Shown here in pieces: positions 8,152 to 17,046 of a DNA stretch of 64,000 nt. Below the pieces are notes generated by a model that was not told where the DNA came from, made no database searches, and saw only the letters and a list, made by a program, of their open reading frames with translations. A program made the position numbers and the translations under genes. Origin of the DNA: Proteocatella sphenisci DSM 23131 (GTDB lineage Bacteria > Bacillota > Clostridia > Peptostreptococcales > Filifactoraceae); assembly GCF_000423525.1 (NCBI RefSeq), contig NZ_AUID01000010.1:26873-90872 (forward strand). Reading direction: 5' to 3'. Every line of letters begins with the position of its first letter. Position 1 is the stretch's first letter.

Positions 8152-9521
8152 CTTGCAATATTAACAATACGAAATTTACTGCTTTCACTGACTTTGTCGG
8201 CGCCCTCAACAACTACCTGGTCGTCTGGACTAAGTCCCTGGACTTCGATGTATCTGTTTTTTTCCTGACCGGTAAGGACTTCTTTTTTTACAAGTTCAGA
8301 GCCATTAAGAGTGTATACAAATTTTGTTCCATCCTCCTCGAGTATAGATTCTAAAGGAACAAACATTTCGCTTTTGGAATTTTTGTTGCTGAGCCTGGCG
8401 CTTGCCAGCATTCCGTCCTTAAGCTTTTTGTTCTCATTTGCAAAGGAGATTTTTACGCTGTAGAGTCCATTTACAGGATCGGCTCCTGGGGATGCGGCAG
8501 TTACAGTGCCCTTAACGGTTTCTCCCGTGGCAGAAACGAGTACATCAGCTACAATACTGTCTTTGTCCGAAAAAATTTCGTCTATATAAGCGTCAGAAAC
8601 CTTGATTGTCATTTCCATATTTTTAGGATTTATTATTGCCATTGCAGGTGATTGCGCAGATGTCATATCTCCAAATTTTATATTATTTAAAGTAATTTGA
8701 CCATTTATTGGAGCTTTTATCAGTGTATCGTTAACATTTTTTTGTGCCATGTCAAAGGCTGCCTGTGCACTTTGAACCTGTGATTCAGCCAGCTTTGTAT
8801 TTTCAGGGTTTAAACTTCCTGTTGTAAGGTTATAGTTTTCCTGGGCTGCGCTGAGTGATATCTGGGCATTTTTAAGTCTGCTGTCAACGCTGTCCATGGC
8901 AGATTTTGCCTGAGCTTTTGCATTTTCAAACTGAGCTGAAGCGGTGTCCAGGGCATTTTTTGCAGTGTCCATGGAGACTTTACTTTCGCCACCTAAAGGA
9001 ACAAGGGCAGATATTCTTTCATAGTTCGCAAGGGCGTTTTCGTAGGCTGCTCGGGCAGGTGCTATAAGAGAGTTATCGTCAAATTGTGCCTTTGTATTGG
9101 TGTATGAATTCTTTGCATCTCGAAGCTCGTTTTCAGCGCGTTCAAGAGCTTGCCTGGCTTGAGTTGCAGCTTGGGGATTTGCAGCGCTTACTATCTTTGA
9201 ATAGTTTGCATTTGCAGAATTTAGACTTGCCTGAGCCTGCTTTAGCTGAAGCTTTGAGACAGTGTCATCTATTGTAAAAAGTACGTCATCTTTTTTAACC
9301 TGGCTGCCAATATCAGCCTTTACAGAAGTTACTTTTCCTGATGAGATAGGAAATATAGTTATAGATTCTGATGAGCTTATTTTTCCATCATAGGAAATAT
9401 CTTCAAGATGGGTCTGAGTTTTTACTTTGGCCAGGGTAATGCTGGTTTGTGAAGATGAGCATCCTGAAAGGATTCCCATTAAAAGTAGTGCGCACAGGGC
9501 GGAAGAAATTATTTTTTTCAT
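8148..9521 (-). CDS. HlyD/RND-type membrane fusion (adaptor) lipoprotein
   Basis: A 457-residue adaptor protein. The N-terminus is a lipoprotein signal with lipobox LSGC at about residues 18-21, so it should be lipid-anchored outside the membrane. Order of parts: biotinyl/lipoyl half-motif (about 60-95), a long Ala/Gln/Asn-rich alpha-hairpin coiled coil (about 105-265), the second lipoyl half and a beta-barrel domain (KVSDAYIDEIFSDKDSIVADV, in part), and a C-terminal membrane-proximal domain. GAGAGGA precedes the ATG. It lies 16 bases after another HlyD-like gene and ends the exporter operon. Such adaptors join ABC permeases to export substrates; in Gram-positives they often partner MacB-like transporters, here apparently a heterodimeric exporter. 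Substrate unknown. Confidence 0.85.
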   Translation of the reverse strand: MKKIISSALCALLLMGILSGCSSSQTSITLAKVKTQTHLEDISYDGKISSSESITIFPISSGKVTSVKADIGSQVKKDDVLFTIDDTVSKLQLKQAQASLNSANANYSKIVSAANPQAATQARQALERAENELRDAKNSYTNTKAQFDDNSLIAPARAAYENALANYERISALVPLGGESKVSMDTAKNALDTASAQFENAKAQAKSAMDSVDSRLKNAQISLSAAQENYNLTTGSLNPENTKLAESQVQSAQAAFDMAQKNVNDTLIKAPINGQITLNNIKFGDMTSAQSPAMAIINPKNMEMTIKVSDAYIDEIFSDKDSIVADVLVSATGETVKGTVTAASPGADPVNGLYSVKISFANENKKLKDGMLASARLSNKNSKSEMFVPLESILEEDGTKFVYTLNGSELVKKEVLTGQEKNRYIEVQGLSPDDQVVVEGADKVSESSKFRIVNIAS

Positions 9522-9537
9522 TATGCGTTCCTCTCGA

Positions 9538-10248
9538 TTAATTTAAGTGGATTTTGACATCACAGTTCATTCCAAATATCATTGGAAGTTTGTCCGGGTT
9601 TTCAATTGTGATCTTTACAGGAATGAGCTGAGTCACCTTTGTGTATGTGCCGCTTGTAGAAAATGAGGACAAACCTGATGAAAAATAAGTCTGAGTTGCA
9701 CTGTCTATTTCACTTACAGTTCCCATAAATCTCTGGTTCCCGTAGGCATCTATTTTGACATCTACTTTTTGCCCTGGCGCAATCTTCATTATGTCAGTTT
9801 CTTCGATGTTGACCCCTATATACATGTTGTCGGTATCGGCTATAACAACAAGGGTATTTTGTGGACTTACTGTCTGTCCAGCCATGTAGTCTGATTTTAC
9901 TACGGTGCCGTCTGCTGGTGAAAATATTCCTGGGAGGGTTTCTTGTCTTCCAAGCATTTCTCCTTGTGAAACCATGTCCCCTGCGCTCACGTTCCATTCT
10001 AGGAGTTTTCCTGTAGACGGGGGGGTGAGGGTATACATTTTTGCGGTAACTTTGGCATTGTCAGTAGCTAGGGTATTTGCAGAACTGACTGCAAACATTA
10101 TAGCGATTCCTATGGCTAGGACTAAGACTGTAGCGAGAGGATACAATACTTTTTTGGGGATTTTGAGAACCAATGTTTTAAGCCTGGCCTTTTTTGATAA
10201 GGAAGCTTCTTCCTTAACATCTGGATTCTTAGTTTCATTATTTTCCAT
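9538..10248 (-). CDS. HlyD family secretion protein, membrane anchored, compact
   Basis: A 236-residue protein with a charged cytoplasmic tail, one membrane segment (about 36-55) and a short HlyD/EmrA-type body. The stretch TDNAKVTAKMYTLTPPSTG followed by VSAGDMVSQGEMLG is the lipoyl half-motif; there is almost no coiled-coil hairpin, since FSPADGTVVKSDYMAGQTV follows directly, and a beta-barrel domain comes next. It is much shorter than the usual 330-450 residues. AAAGGAG lies 9 bases upstream. It is encoded between the two ABC genes and the lipoprotein adaptor, so the two adaptors probably work in one export complex. Confidence 0.83.
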   Translation of the reverse strand: MENNETKNPDVKEEASLSKKARLKTLVLKIPKKVLYPLATVLVLAIGIAIMFAVSSANTLATDNAKVTAKMYTLTPPSTGKLLEWNVSAGDMVSQGEMLGRQETLPGIFSPADGTVVKSDYMAGQTVSPQNTLVVIADTDNMYIGVNIEETDIMKIAPGQKVDVKIDAYGNQRFMGTVSEIDSATQTYFSSGLSSFSTSGTYTKVTQLIPVKITIENPDKLPMIFGMNCDVKIHLN

Positions 10249-10262
10249 TTTTTAAAACTCCT

Positions 10263-12143
10263 TTATTCTTCTACTATAGTATTGGTAAACTGGCTGTTAT
10301 AAAGGCCACTGTAAAAACCTTTGCTCTCAAGCAGTTCAAAGTGATTTCCCTGCTCTATTATATCGCCGTCTTTCATTACAAGAATCAGGTCGGCATCTCT
10401 TATGGTGGAGAGTCTGTGGGCTATTACAAAGCTTGTGCGGTTGGACATGAGGCCATCCATGGCTTTTTGTATGAGGACCTCGGTACGGGTATCTACGGAG
10501 CTGGTGGCTTCGTCAAGTATCAGAATTTTTGGATCTGAAAGGAAGGTACGAGCTATAGTAAGCAGCTGCTTTTGTCCTTGCGATATATTGCTGGCTTCTT
10601 CGTTGAGCATCATGGAGTATCCTCCTGGGAGGGCTTTTATAAAGTCATGGCAGTGTGCTGCTTTGGAAGCGGCTATTATCTCTTCTTCTGTTGCATCAAA
10701 TGAACCGTATTGTATATTGTCCATTATTGATGCGTTGTAGAGCCATGTATCTTGGAGCACCATTCCAAACATGGACCTAAGATCTTTTCTTGTCAAATCC
10801 TTTATGCTGTGATTATCTATGAGGATATGTCCTGAGTTGACGTCATAAAATCTCATAAGAAGCTTTATCATTGTGGATTTTCCAGCTCCAGTAGGACCAA
10901 CTATGGCTATTCTTTGTCCCGGTTTTACGTTGCAGCTGAAATCGTTTATTATTATCTTGTCCGCATCGTATCCAAATTTAACATTTCGAAACTCCACGTG
11001 ACCTTCTACTTTTTCTATGACTGCAGGAGTTTGCGTTTCAGGAATTTCTTCTTCTTCTTCAAGAAATTCAAATACACGTTCTGCAGCCGCGGCTGTGGAC
11101 TGGAGGGTGTTAGAGATGGTAGCCATCTGCGCTATAGGCTGGTTAAAGCTTCGGACGTACTGGATAAATGCCTGCACGTCACCTACTTCTATGACTTTTT
11201 TTACGGCAAGGTAGCCTCCTAAAATACATACGGCTACATAGCCCAGGTTGCCTACAAAATTCATAAGGGGCATCATAAGTCCTGAGAGGAACTGAGATTT
11301 CCATGCCGACTCGTAAAGCTTTTCGTTCATCTCTTTGAATATGACTTTGGCTTCTTCTTCGCCGTTGAATACCTGAACCACATTGTGGCCCGAAAAGTTT
11401 TCTTCTATATGACCATTTATGCTGCCCAGAAACTTTTGCTGGGTTCTGAAGTGTTTTTGAGACATCTTTACTATCTTCATTATAATAAATCCAGAAACTG
11501 GAAGTATTAGGAGCGAGGTAAGTGTAAGTGAAAAGCTTATGGAAAGCATCATTACTATTACTCCTGATACGGTTGCTACTGATGTGACTATCTGTCCCAG
11601 ACTCTGATTGAGGGTCTGGGCTATGGTATCTACGTCATTTGTTATTCTTGAAAGTACTTCTCCGTGAGTCCTTGTGTCGTAGTATTTAAGTGGAAGCCGG
11701 TTCATCTTTTGCGAGATGTCTCTTCTGAGTTTGTAGGTCACCTTCATGGATATTCCTGACATTATATAGCCTTGAATATATGCAAAGCTTGCGGATATGA
11801 TGTAAAGCACCATCATTAGCATGCAAATCTTGTTAATATAGTCAAAATCTGTAAGGAGGCCGGTTCCCATCATATAGGCCATGAGGCCTTCAAAAAGTTT
11901 GGTAGTGACTTTTCCAAGGAGCTTTGGACCTACTATTGAAAATATGGATGAAAAAAGTGCAAATATAAGCACGATTATTATCTGTATCTGGTATTCATGT
12001 ATATATTCGAGGAGCTTGAGCATGGTAGCTTTAAAATTTTTGGCTTTTGCACCGCCAGGTCCCATTGCGCCCATGGGGCCTCCTCCCATAGGACCTCTAC
12101 CGCCAGGGCCTCCCTGAGGGGCCGAATTTTTTTCTTTACTCAT
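10263..12143 (-). CDS. ABC exporter half-transporter, canonical ATPase partner of a heterodimer
   Basis: A 626-residue membrane-ATPase fusion with six membrane segments and a C-terminal nucleotide-binding domain. The N-terminus is an unusual Gly/Pro/Met-rich tail (about residues 9-32). In the ATPase: Walker A GPTGAGKST, Q-loop VLQD, Walker B ILILDEATSSVD with the catalytic Glu, and H-loop AHRLSTI. The signature reads ISQGQKQ instead of LSGGQ. With the partner gene upstream (whose Walker B Glu and H-loop His are altered) this gives one consensus and one degenerate ATP site, the pattern of BmrCD/LmrCD-type heterodimers. Its start overlaps the partner's end by 8 bases. Likely drug or peptide export, under the divergent TetR regulator. 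Confidence 0.9.
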   Translation of the reverse strand: MSKEKNSAPQGGPGGRGPMGGGPMGAMGPGGAKAKNFKATMLKLLEYIHEYQIQIIIVLIFALFSSIFSIVGPKLLGKVTTKLFEGLMAYMMGTGLLTDFDYINKICMLMMVLYIISASFAYIQGYIMSGISMKVTYKLRRDISQKMNRLPLKYYDTRTHGEVLSRITNDVDTIAQTLNQSLGQIVTSVATVSGVIVMMLSISFSLTLTSLLILPVSGFIIMKIVKMSQKHFRTQQKFLGSINGHIEENFSGHNVVQVFNGEEEAKVIFKEMNEKLYESAWKSQFLSGLMMPLMNFVGNLGYVAVCILGGYLAVKKVIEVGDVQAFIQYVRSFNQPIAQMATISNTLQSTAAAAERVFEFLEEEEEIPETQTPAVIEKVEGHVEFRNVKFGYDADKIIINDFSCNVKPGQRIAIVGPTGAGKSTMIKLLMRFYDVNSGHILIDNHSIKDLTRKDLRSMFGMVLQDTWLYNASIMDNIQYGSFDATEEEIIAASKAAHCHDFIKALPGGYSMMLNEEASNISQGQKQLLTIARTFLSDPKILILDEATSSVDTRTEVLIQKAMDGLMSNRTSFVIAHRLSTIRDADLILVMKDGDIIEQGNHFELLESKGFYSGLYNSQFTNTIVEE

Positions 12144-13866
12144 TTAGCTCCTCCTTGCTTAATTGTGAAAGGGCTATCTCCCTGTAGACTGTGCAGGCCT
12201 TCATAAGTTCTTCATGTGTGCCTTTTCCAACTATCTGCCCGGCTTCGAGCACCATAATCTGTTCGGCATTCATTATAGTACTGATTCTTTGAGCGATAAG
12301 GATCACTGTGCTGTGCCCAGTTTCTTTTTTGAGAGCTGATCGAAGGGCTGAGTCTGTCTTAAAGTCAAGCGCCGAAAAGCTGTCGTCAAATATATAAATC
12401 TGAGGTTTTTTTACAAGGGCTCTGGCTATAGAAAGCCTTTGCTTTTGGCCGCCAGATACATTGGATCCTCCCTGTGATATAGGGGTATCAAAACCTTCGG
12501 GCCTGGAGTCTATAAATTCCATAGCCTGAGCAATGTGAGCGCCTGAAAGTATTTCTTCCTGGCTGGCATCTTTGTCTGCGTATCTTAGATTGGAGTCTAT
12601 TGTTCCTGAAAAAAGTACTGATTTTTGGGGAACGTAGCCAAGTTGACTTCTCAGGGAGTGAAGCTCCATATCTCTTATATCTACATCATCTATTGTTATT
12701 TTTCCTTGTGTTACATCATAGAATCTTGGAATGAGGTTTGCGACAGTGGATTTTCCACTTCCCGTAGAACCTATAAAAGCCGTTGTTTGACCAGGACTTG
12801 CTGTAAAGTCTATATCATGGAGAACATCTTCTTCTGCTCCTGGATAACGAAAACTCACGTGTTCAAACTTTAATATTCCCTTTGAGGATTTAAATGGCAC
12901 AGCATCCAATCTGTTTTTTATCTGTGGCTCTGTTTCGAGTACATCTGCTATACGTACTGCCGATACAGAAGATCTTGGGATCATTATAAACATCATGGAC
13001 ATCATCAAAAAGGCCATTATTATCTGCATGACATACTGCATATAGGCCATCATCTGACCGACATCTATCTTAAAGGCAGATACCTGGTATGATCCAACCC
13101 ATACTATTAAAACAGTAATAAGGTTCATGAGCAGCATCATCATAGGCATCATTGCAGCCATGGTCCGGTTTACAAAAAGATTGGTATCTGTAAGAGTCTT
13201 ATTTTCCTTGTCAAAGCGTTCTTCTTCAAAAGCTTGTGTATTAAAGGCTCTGGTCACAAGCATGCCTGAAAGGTTTTCTCTAACGACCTGATTGAGTCTG
13301 TCAACAAGGGTCTGTATTATCTTAAATTTTGGAAGTGCAAAGCTAAACAAAGTAGCTATTATTCCAACCAGTACTATAATTGCAAGAACTATTATCCATG
13401 ACATGGAAGCACTGTTGTTGACAGCGTGGATTATACCCCCAACTCCCATTATAGGAGCATAAAATATTAGTCTTATCATCATTATGATAAGGGTCTGTAC
13501 TTGCGTCACATCATTTGTGGTTCTTGTAATAAGGGAAGAAGTAGAGAATTTATCGAATTCAACATTTGAAAAGCTTTCTACCTTATCAAAGAGATCGAGT
13601 CTTATCTGCTGTCCAATGCCGGCACCAACCCTTGATGCCAGATAGCCGACAGATATACTGAGCGCGCCTCCCGCAAGCGATATAAGTATCATCTTGCTTC
13701 CGATTCCTATTATTGTATTTGTATCTCCGTTTGCGATTCCTTCATTTACTATGTCTGACATAAAGTCTGGCAGAGCAAGGTCGCACATGGCCTGACCAAA
13801 CAGCAATGCTACTGCAGCCAGGATAAGCCAAAAATATGGCTCGGCATATCTTAATAATCTTGTCAT
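12136..13866 (-). CDS. ABC exporter half-transporter, degenerate-site partner of a heterodimer
   Basis: A 576-residue half-transporter with six membrane segments and an ATPase domain. Walker A GSTGSGKST and signature VSGGQKQR are canonical, but Walker B is IYIFDDSFSALD (Asp in place of catalytic Glu) and the H-loop reads IAQRIST (Gln in place of His). These are the typical losses in the non-catalytic member of heterodimeric type IV exporters. First gene of the exporter operon; GAGAGGTGA precedes the ATG. It is transcribed away from the TetR gene from a promoter that overlaps a palindromic operator. Confidence 0.9.
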   Translation of the reverse strand: MTRLLRYAEPYFWLILAAVALLFGQAMCDLALPDFMSDIVNEGIANGDTNTIIGIGSKMILISLAGGALSISVGYLASRVGAGIGQQIRLDLFDKVESFSNVEFDKFSTSSLITRTTNDVTQVQTLIIMMIRLIFYAPIMGVGGIIHAVNNSASMSWIIVLAIIVLVGIIATLFSFALPKFKIIQTLVDRLNQVVRENLSGMLVTRAFNTQAFEEERFDKENKTLTDTNLFVNRTMAAMMPMMMLLMNLITVLIVWVGSYQVSAFKIDVGQMMAYMQYVMQIIMAFLMMSMMFIMIPRSSVSAVRIADVLETEPQIKNRLDAVPFKSSKGILKFEHVSFRYPGAEEDVLHDIDFTASPGQTTAFIGSTGSGKSTVANLIPRFYDVTQGKITIDDVDIRDMELHSLRSQLGYVPQKSVLFSGTIDSNLRYADKDASQEEILSGAHIAQAMEFIDSRPEGFDTPISQGGSNVSGGQKQRLSIARALVKKPQIYIFDDSFSALDFKTDSALRSALKKETGHSTVILIAQRISTIMNAEQIMVLEAGQIVGKGTHEELMKACTVYREIALSQLSKEELNE

Positions 13867-13897
13867 TCAATCACCTCTCAAATAAAATCTATTATTT

Positions 13898-13926
13898 ATA
13901 TTACTACGGTAATACAAAAATGTCAA
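13898..13926 (-). promoter_or_regulatory. Promoter of the ABC exporter operon with an embedded palindromic operator
   Basis: On the minus strand, TTGACA (plus positions 13921-13926) and TAATAT (13898-13903) are 17 bases apart. The 16-base inverted repeat TATTACTACGGTAATA (13899-13914; 6-base arms, 4-base centre) overlaps the -10 box and spacer. Given the divergent TetR gene, this is the probable TetR operator; binding there would block RNA polymerase. Confidence 0.65.
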
Positions 13927-13964
13927 TGGGTCCATAGAAAAACCATACAATAGTTATAAAAATA

Positions 13965-13991
13965 TTGACATTACAAATAAAAGTGTATAAT
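13965..13991 (+). promoter_or_regulatory. Probable promoter of the tetR gene
   Basis: TTGACA (13965-13970) and TATAAT (13986-13991) are both perfect but only 15 bases apart, shorter than the usual 17, so activity may be modest. The start would leave a leader of about 90 bases that contains a small hairpin (ATGTCC / GGGCAT, 14044-14064). Confidence 0.5.
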
Positions 13992-14088
13992 ATTGATAGT
14001 GAAGATTAAGTCTAAAAAACAAACATACATCCGAGAAATTATCATGTCCAGTCAAAATGGGCATATTTTTATATAAGGGGGATCTGCA

Positions 14089-14721
14089 ATGAAGCACGAA
14101 AACGAAACTAAAAAAAGGATAAGGGAAAGTGCTTTGCGACTTTTTGATGAAAAGTCCTTTGAAGAGGTCACTATAAATGAAATCTGTAAAGAAAGTGGAA
14201 TAACAAAGCACACTTTTTATTATTATTTCAAATCTAAGGATGATCTTTTGGACAATTTTTACAAGATACCATGCGGGCTTTCGATGGAGGAATTTACGGC
14301 TATACTTTCCATGGATTCATATGTAGAACAGCTGTGGATGATAAGCAGAAAGCTTATAGATTTTGTAAAAGAAAATGGCACAGATATATTAAGGCAGATA
14401 ATGATTAAAAATCTCAGCAATGACAAGGGAACTTTTAGTTTTGACACAAATGAGATAAAAGAAGTTATACGTCTGCAGATAAGCATAATTGAAAAGGCTA
14501 AAAAAAGCGGACAGATACTGAGCAAGATTTCAAGCAAAGATCTGGTGGGAATATATCAGCAGATTTTTCATTCGACTATGTTTATATGGATAGTCAGAGA
14601 TGGTGATTTTGATTTTGAAAAGTATCTCAGATACAAGTTTGAAATACTTTATCAGGTAGACCAGAGCCATAGAAAAGCCATGAGTTCTGGTATGGTTAAC
14701 GAGATTGAAGATGAGCTTTAG
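14089..14721 (+). CDS. TetR/AcrR family transcriptional regulator
   Basis: A 210-residue protein with an N-terminal TetR-type helix-turn-helix (about residues 10-56: INEICKESGITKHTFYYYF) and a divergent helical ligand-binding C-terminal domain. AAGGGGGA precedes the ATG. It is divergent from the four-gene exporter operon with 222 bases between, the standard arrangement for a repressor relieved by an exported compound. The palindrome at 13899-13914 over the exporter promoter is its likely target. It is followed 24 bases later by cca, which may be read from the same transcript. Confidence 0.88.
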   Translation: MKHENETKKRIRESALRLFDEKSFEEVTINEICKESGITKHTFYYYFKSKDDLLDNFYKIPCGLSMEEFTAILSMDSYVEQLWMISRKLIDFVKENGTDILRQIMIKNLSNDKGTFSFDTNEIKEVIRLQISIIEKAKKSGQILSKISSKDLVGIYQQIFHSTMFIWIVRDGDFDFEKYLRYKFEILYQVDQSHRKAMSSGMVNEIEDEL

Positions 14722-14745
14722 TTTGCGTATACAAAGGAGAACTTT

Positions 14746-16014
14746 ATGATAATGCCTGAGAATGCGGAATATATAATAGACACTCTTTATAAGTCAGCTT
14801 ATAAGGCTTATATTGTCGGAGGGTGCGTGAGAGACTTCCTTCTTGGGGAGGAGCCTCATGACTGGGACATAACAACCGATGCCAGACCAGAGGATGTAAA
14901 GCAAATATTTTCTCATCTAAAGACTGTGGACACTGGATTAAAGCATGGAACAGTGACCCTTGTAATAGAAGGGGACTCCTTTGAAATAACGACCTACAGG
15001 ACTGAAGGCAGCTATATCAAAAACAGAAAGCCTGAAAGCGTGACTTTTGTGACCAGCCTGAGGGAGGACCTGAAAAGAAGAGATTTCACTGTAAACGCCA
15101 TGGCCTACAACCGCGTAGATGGGCTTAAGGATTATTTTGGTGGCAAAGATGATCTCAAATCGGGTATAATAAGATGCGTGGGAGATCCTGATCAAAGGCT
15201 TTCTGAAGATGCGCTCAGGATAATGAGGGCCCTTCGATTTGCCTCCGAAAAGAATTTTATTATAGAAGAAGATACACACAGGGCTATGCGCACGAATTCA
15301 AATCTCCTTAAAAACATATCGGTCGAAAGAATTGCATCAGAGCTGAGCAGGACCCTTATGGGAAAAGGGGTATATAATGCTCTCAAAAATTATCCCGAGC
15401 CACTTTTTGAAGTAATTCCAGAGCTCAGACCTACATATGGATTTACGCAGAATAATCCGCATCAGATGGATGATGTATATGAGCATACTATAAAAAGTAT
15501 AAAAAATTCAGTTCCTGATCTGGAAATAAGGCTGGCGCTGCTTTTTCATGAAATGACAAGTGCGGAAATTGCACATGGCATAATGAAAAGGCTTAAATAC
15601 GATACCTCTATTATCAAAAATGTAGTGAGGCTGGTTGAAAATCACAGCATAGACCTCATTGCCAGCGAAAAAACAGTAAAGAGGAGGCTTTCGAAATTTG
15701 GAGAAGATTTCTTCAGAAAACTCCTGAAAATGAAGCGGGCAGATGCATCTGCGACATCACCTGATACTCTGGGTGAGAGCCTTGGACTGATCCAAGAAAC
15801 TGAAAAAATAATAGATCGGGTAATAAAAGAGGGAAAGTGTTTTTCGCTTAAGGATCTTGCTATAAATGGAAATGACCTGAGAGTGATGGGAATACCTGAG
15901 GGAATACTGATAGGTAAAATTCTTGAGGAAATCCTGGATGGAATAATAGAAGGAGATATTGACAACGAAAGACATGCAATAATCCAATTTTTAAATGAAC
16001 GAGGGGATTTTTAA
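14746..16014 (+). CDS. cca: CCA-adding tRNA nucleotidyltransferase
   Basis: A 422-residue class II nucleotidyltransferase that builds or repairs the 3' CCA end of tRNA. The catalytic head shows GGCVRDFLLGEEPHDWDITT (about residues 25-44), then the RxxD/template region (RRDFTVNAMAYN, EDALRIMRALRFA). In the C-terminal half the place where many bacterial homologues have an HD phosphohydrolase (LFHDIGKP... GHxxxG) reads LLFHEMTSAEIAHGIMKRL: the HD pair and the intervening 20-25 residues are missing, so the HD site is lost. AAAGGAG precedes the ATG at 14746. The gene sits between tetR and an EamA transporter with tight spacing. Confidence 0.92.
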   Translation: MIMPENAEYIIDTLYKSAYKAYIVGGCVRDFLLGEEPHDWDITTDARPEDVKQIFSHLKTVDTGLKHGTVTLVIEGDSFEITTYRTEGSYIKNRKPESVTFVTSLREDLKRRDFTVNAMAYNRVDGLKDYFGGKDDLKSGIIRCVGDPDQRLSEDALRIMRALRFASEKNFIIEEDTHRAMRTNSNLLKNISVERIASELSRTLMGKGVYNALKNYPEPLFEVIPELRPTYGFTQNNPHQMDDVYEHTIKSIKNSVPDLEIRLALLFHEMTSAEIAHGIMKRLKYDTSIIKNVVRLVENHSIDLIASEKTVKRRLSKFGEDFFRKLLKMKRADASATSPDTLGESLGLIQETEKIIDRVIKEGKCFSLKDLAINGNDLRVMGIPEGILIGKILEEILDGIIEGDIDNERHAIIQFLNERGDF

Positions 16015-16017
16015 ATT

Positions 16018-16929
16018 ATGAAAAAGAAAGATTTTATGCTTGCTCTTCTGGTAGTAATAGTTTGGGGGGCTAATTTTACAGTAATAAAACTGGGACTTGG
16101 CGGCGTGCCTTCCATGCTGCTTGTAGCTCTCAGGTATATGACAGTACTTCCCGCTCTGTTTTTTGTAAAAAAACCGGAGCTGGACTGGAAATATGGAATT
16201 GCTTATGGATTTTCGGTTGGAGTCTTGCAGTTCTCCTGCCTGTTTTACGCGCTCGAGATTGGAATGCCTGCGGGGCTTTCATCTATAATACTTCAGTCAG
16301 CTGCATTCATGACCCCGCTTCTGGCTGCGATATTTCTCAAAGAAAAAATCAGGATAAATCAGGTGGCGGGCCTGATTGTGGCGGCTGGTGGCCTTTATCT
16401 TATTGGAAAAAGTGGAGGTAGGGGAGGTGATTCTTCGATTCCACTTCCGGCTCTAGTGCTGACCCTTGCGGCAGCGTTTTTCTGGGCAACATCCAATGTC
16501 ATACTAAAATTCGCTTCAAACAAGCTTGAAAAAGAAGGCAAAAAACTCGACATGGTAGGAGTAGTGATATGGACGAGTCTGGTTCCGCCTCTGCCGCTTT
16601 TTGTAATGTCTATGATAAAAGATTCTCCTCAAATGGTCATGAGTACCATCATGAACCTCAGCCCTATGTCCATATTTTCCATAATTTACCTGGCTCTTGG
16701 AGCTACAATATTTGGATACGGAGCCTGGAATGTACTCCTTGGAAAATATGAGGCATCAAAAATAGCGCCGCTGTCACTGATGGTACCGGTAACAGGCCTT
16801 ATTACGGCAAGGATTGTACTAGGGGAGGTTATGACGCCAATGCAGTGGGCTGGAGGCCTTGTTATAATTGCGGGACTTGCCATAGCAAATATAAATTTTG
16901 GAAGAAAGGAAACTAAAATTTCTGAATAA
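16018..16929 (+). CDS. EamA/DMT superfamily transporter
   Basis: A 303-residue protein with about ten membrane segments in two EamA repeats (about 5-135 and 150-295), the drug/metabolite transporter layout. The opening VVIVWGANFTVIKLGLGGVP is typical of EamA repeats. It begins 3 bases after cca stops and is probably co-transcribed with it. Substrate cannot be told; relatives export amino acids and metabolites. Confidence 0.87.
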   Translation: MKKKDFMLALLVVIVWGANFTVIKLGLGGVPSMLLVALRYMTVLPALFFVKKPELDWKYGIAYGFSVGVLQFSCLFYALEIGMPAGLSSIILQSAAFMTPLLAAIFLKEKIRINQVAGLIVAAGGLYLIGKSGGRGGDSSIPLPALVLTLAAAFFWATSNVILKFASNKLEKEGKKLDMVGVVIWTSLVPPLPLFVMSMIKDSPQMVMSTIMNLSPMSIFSIIYLALGATIFGYGAWNVLLGKYEASKIAPLSLMVPVTGLITARIVLGEVMTPMQWAGGLVIIAGLAIANINFGRKETKISE

Positions 16930-16931
16930 TC

Positions 16932-16960
16932 TTGACACTTGAAAAAATAAAGCATATAAT
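16932..16960 (+). promoter_or_regulatory. Consensus sigma-A promoter of the tungstate operon
   Basis: TTGACA (16932-16937), exactly 17 bases, TATAAT (16955-16960): a perfect consensus promoter starting 3 bases after the EamA stop codon. Transcription would start near 16967, leaving a leader of about 80 bases before tupB. Confidence 0.75.
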
Positions 16961-16983
16961 TGAATATATAGTATTTAATAATT

Positions 16984-17029
16984 ATTGTCCGACAAAATCA
17001 CGGCAATCCCAACCGGGGTTGCCGTTTTT
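16984..17029 (+). promoter_or_regulatory. Attenuator-like leader of tup: terminator with a competing hairpin
   Basis: CGGCAATCCC (17001-17010) pairs with GGGGTTGCCG (17015-17024) over a 4-base loop (one G-T pair) and is followed by TTTTTA, an intrinsic terminator. Upstream, ATTG-T-CCG (16984-16991) can pair with CGGCAAT (17001-17007), with one bulged T, which would use up the terminator's 5' arm. The two folds exclude each other, so the element could be a transcription attenuator downstream of the consensus promoter. It could also simply be the terminator of the cca-EamA transcript. Confidence 0.55.
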
Positions 17030-17046
17030 AGTATATTGGGGGAAAA

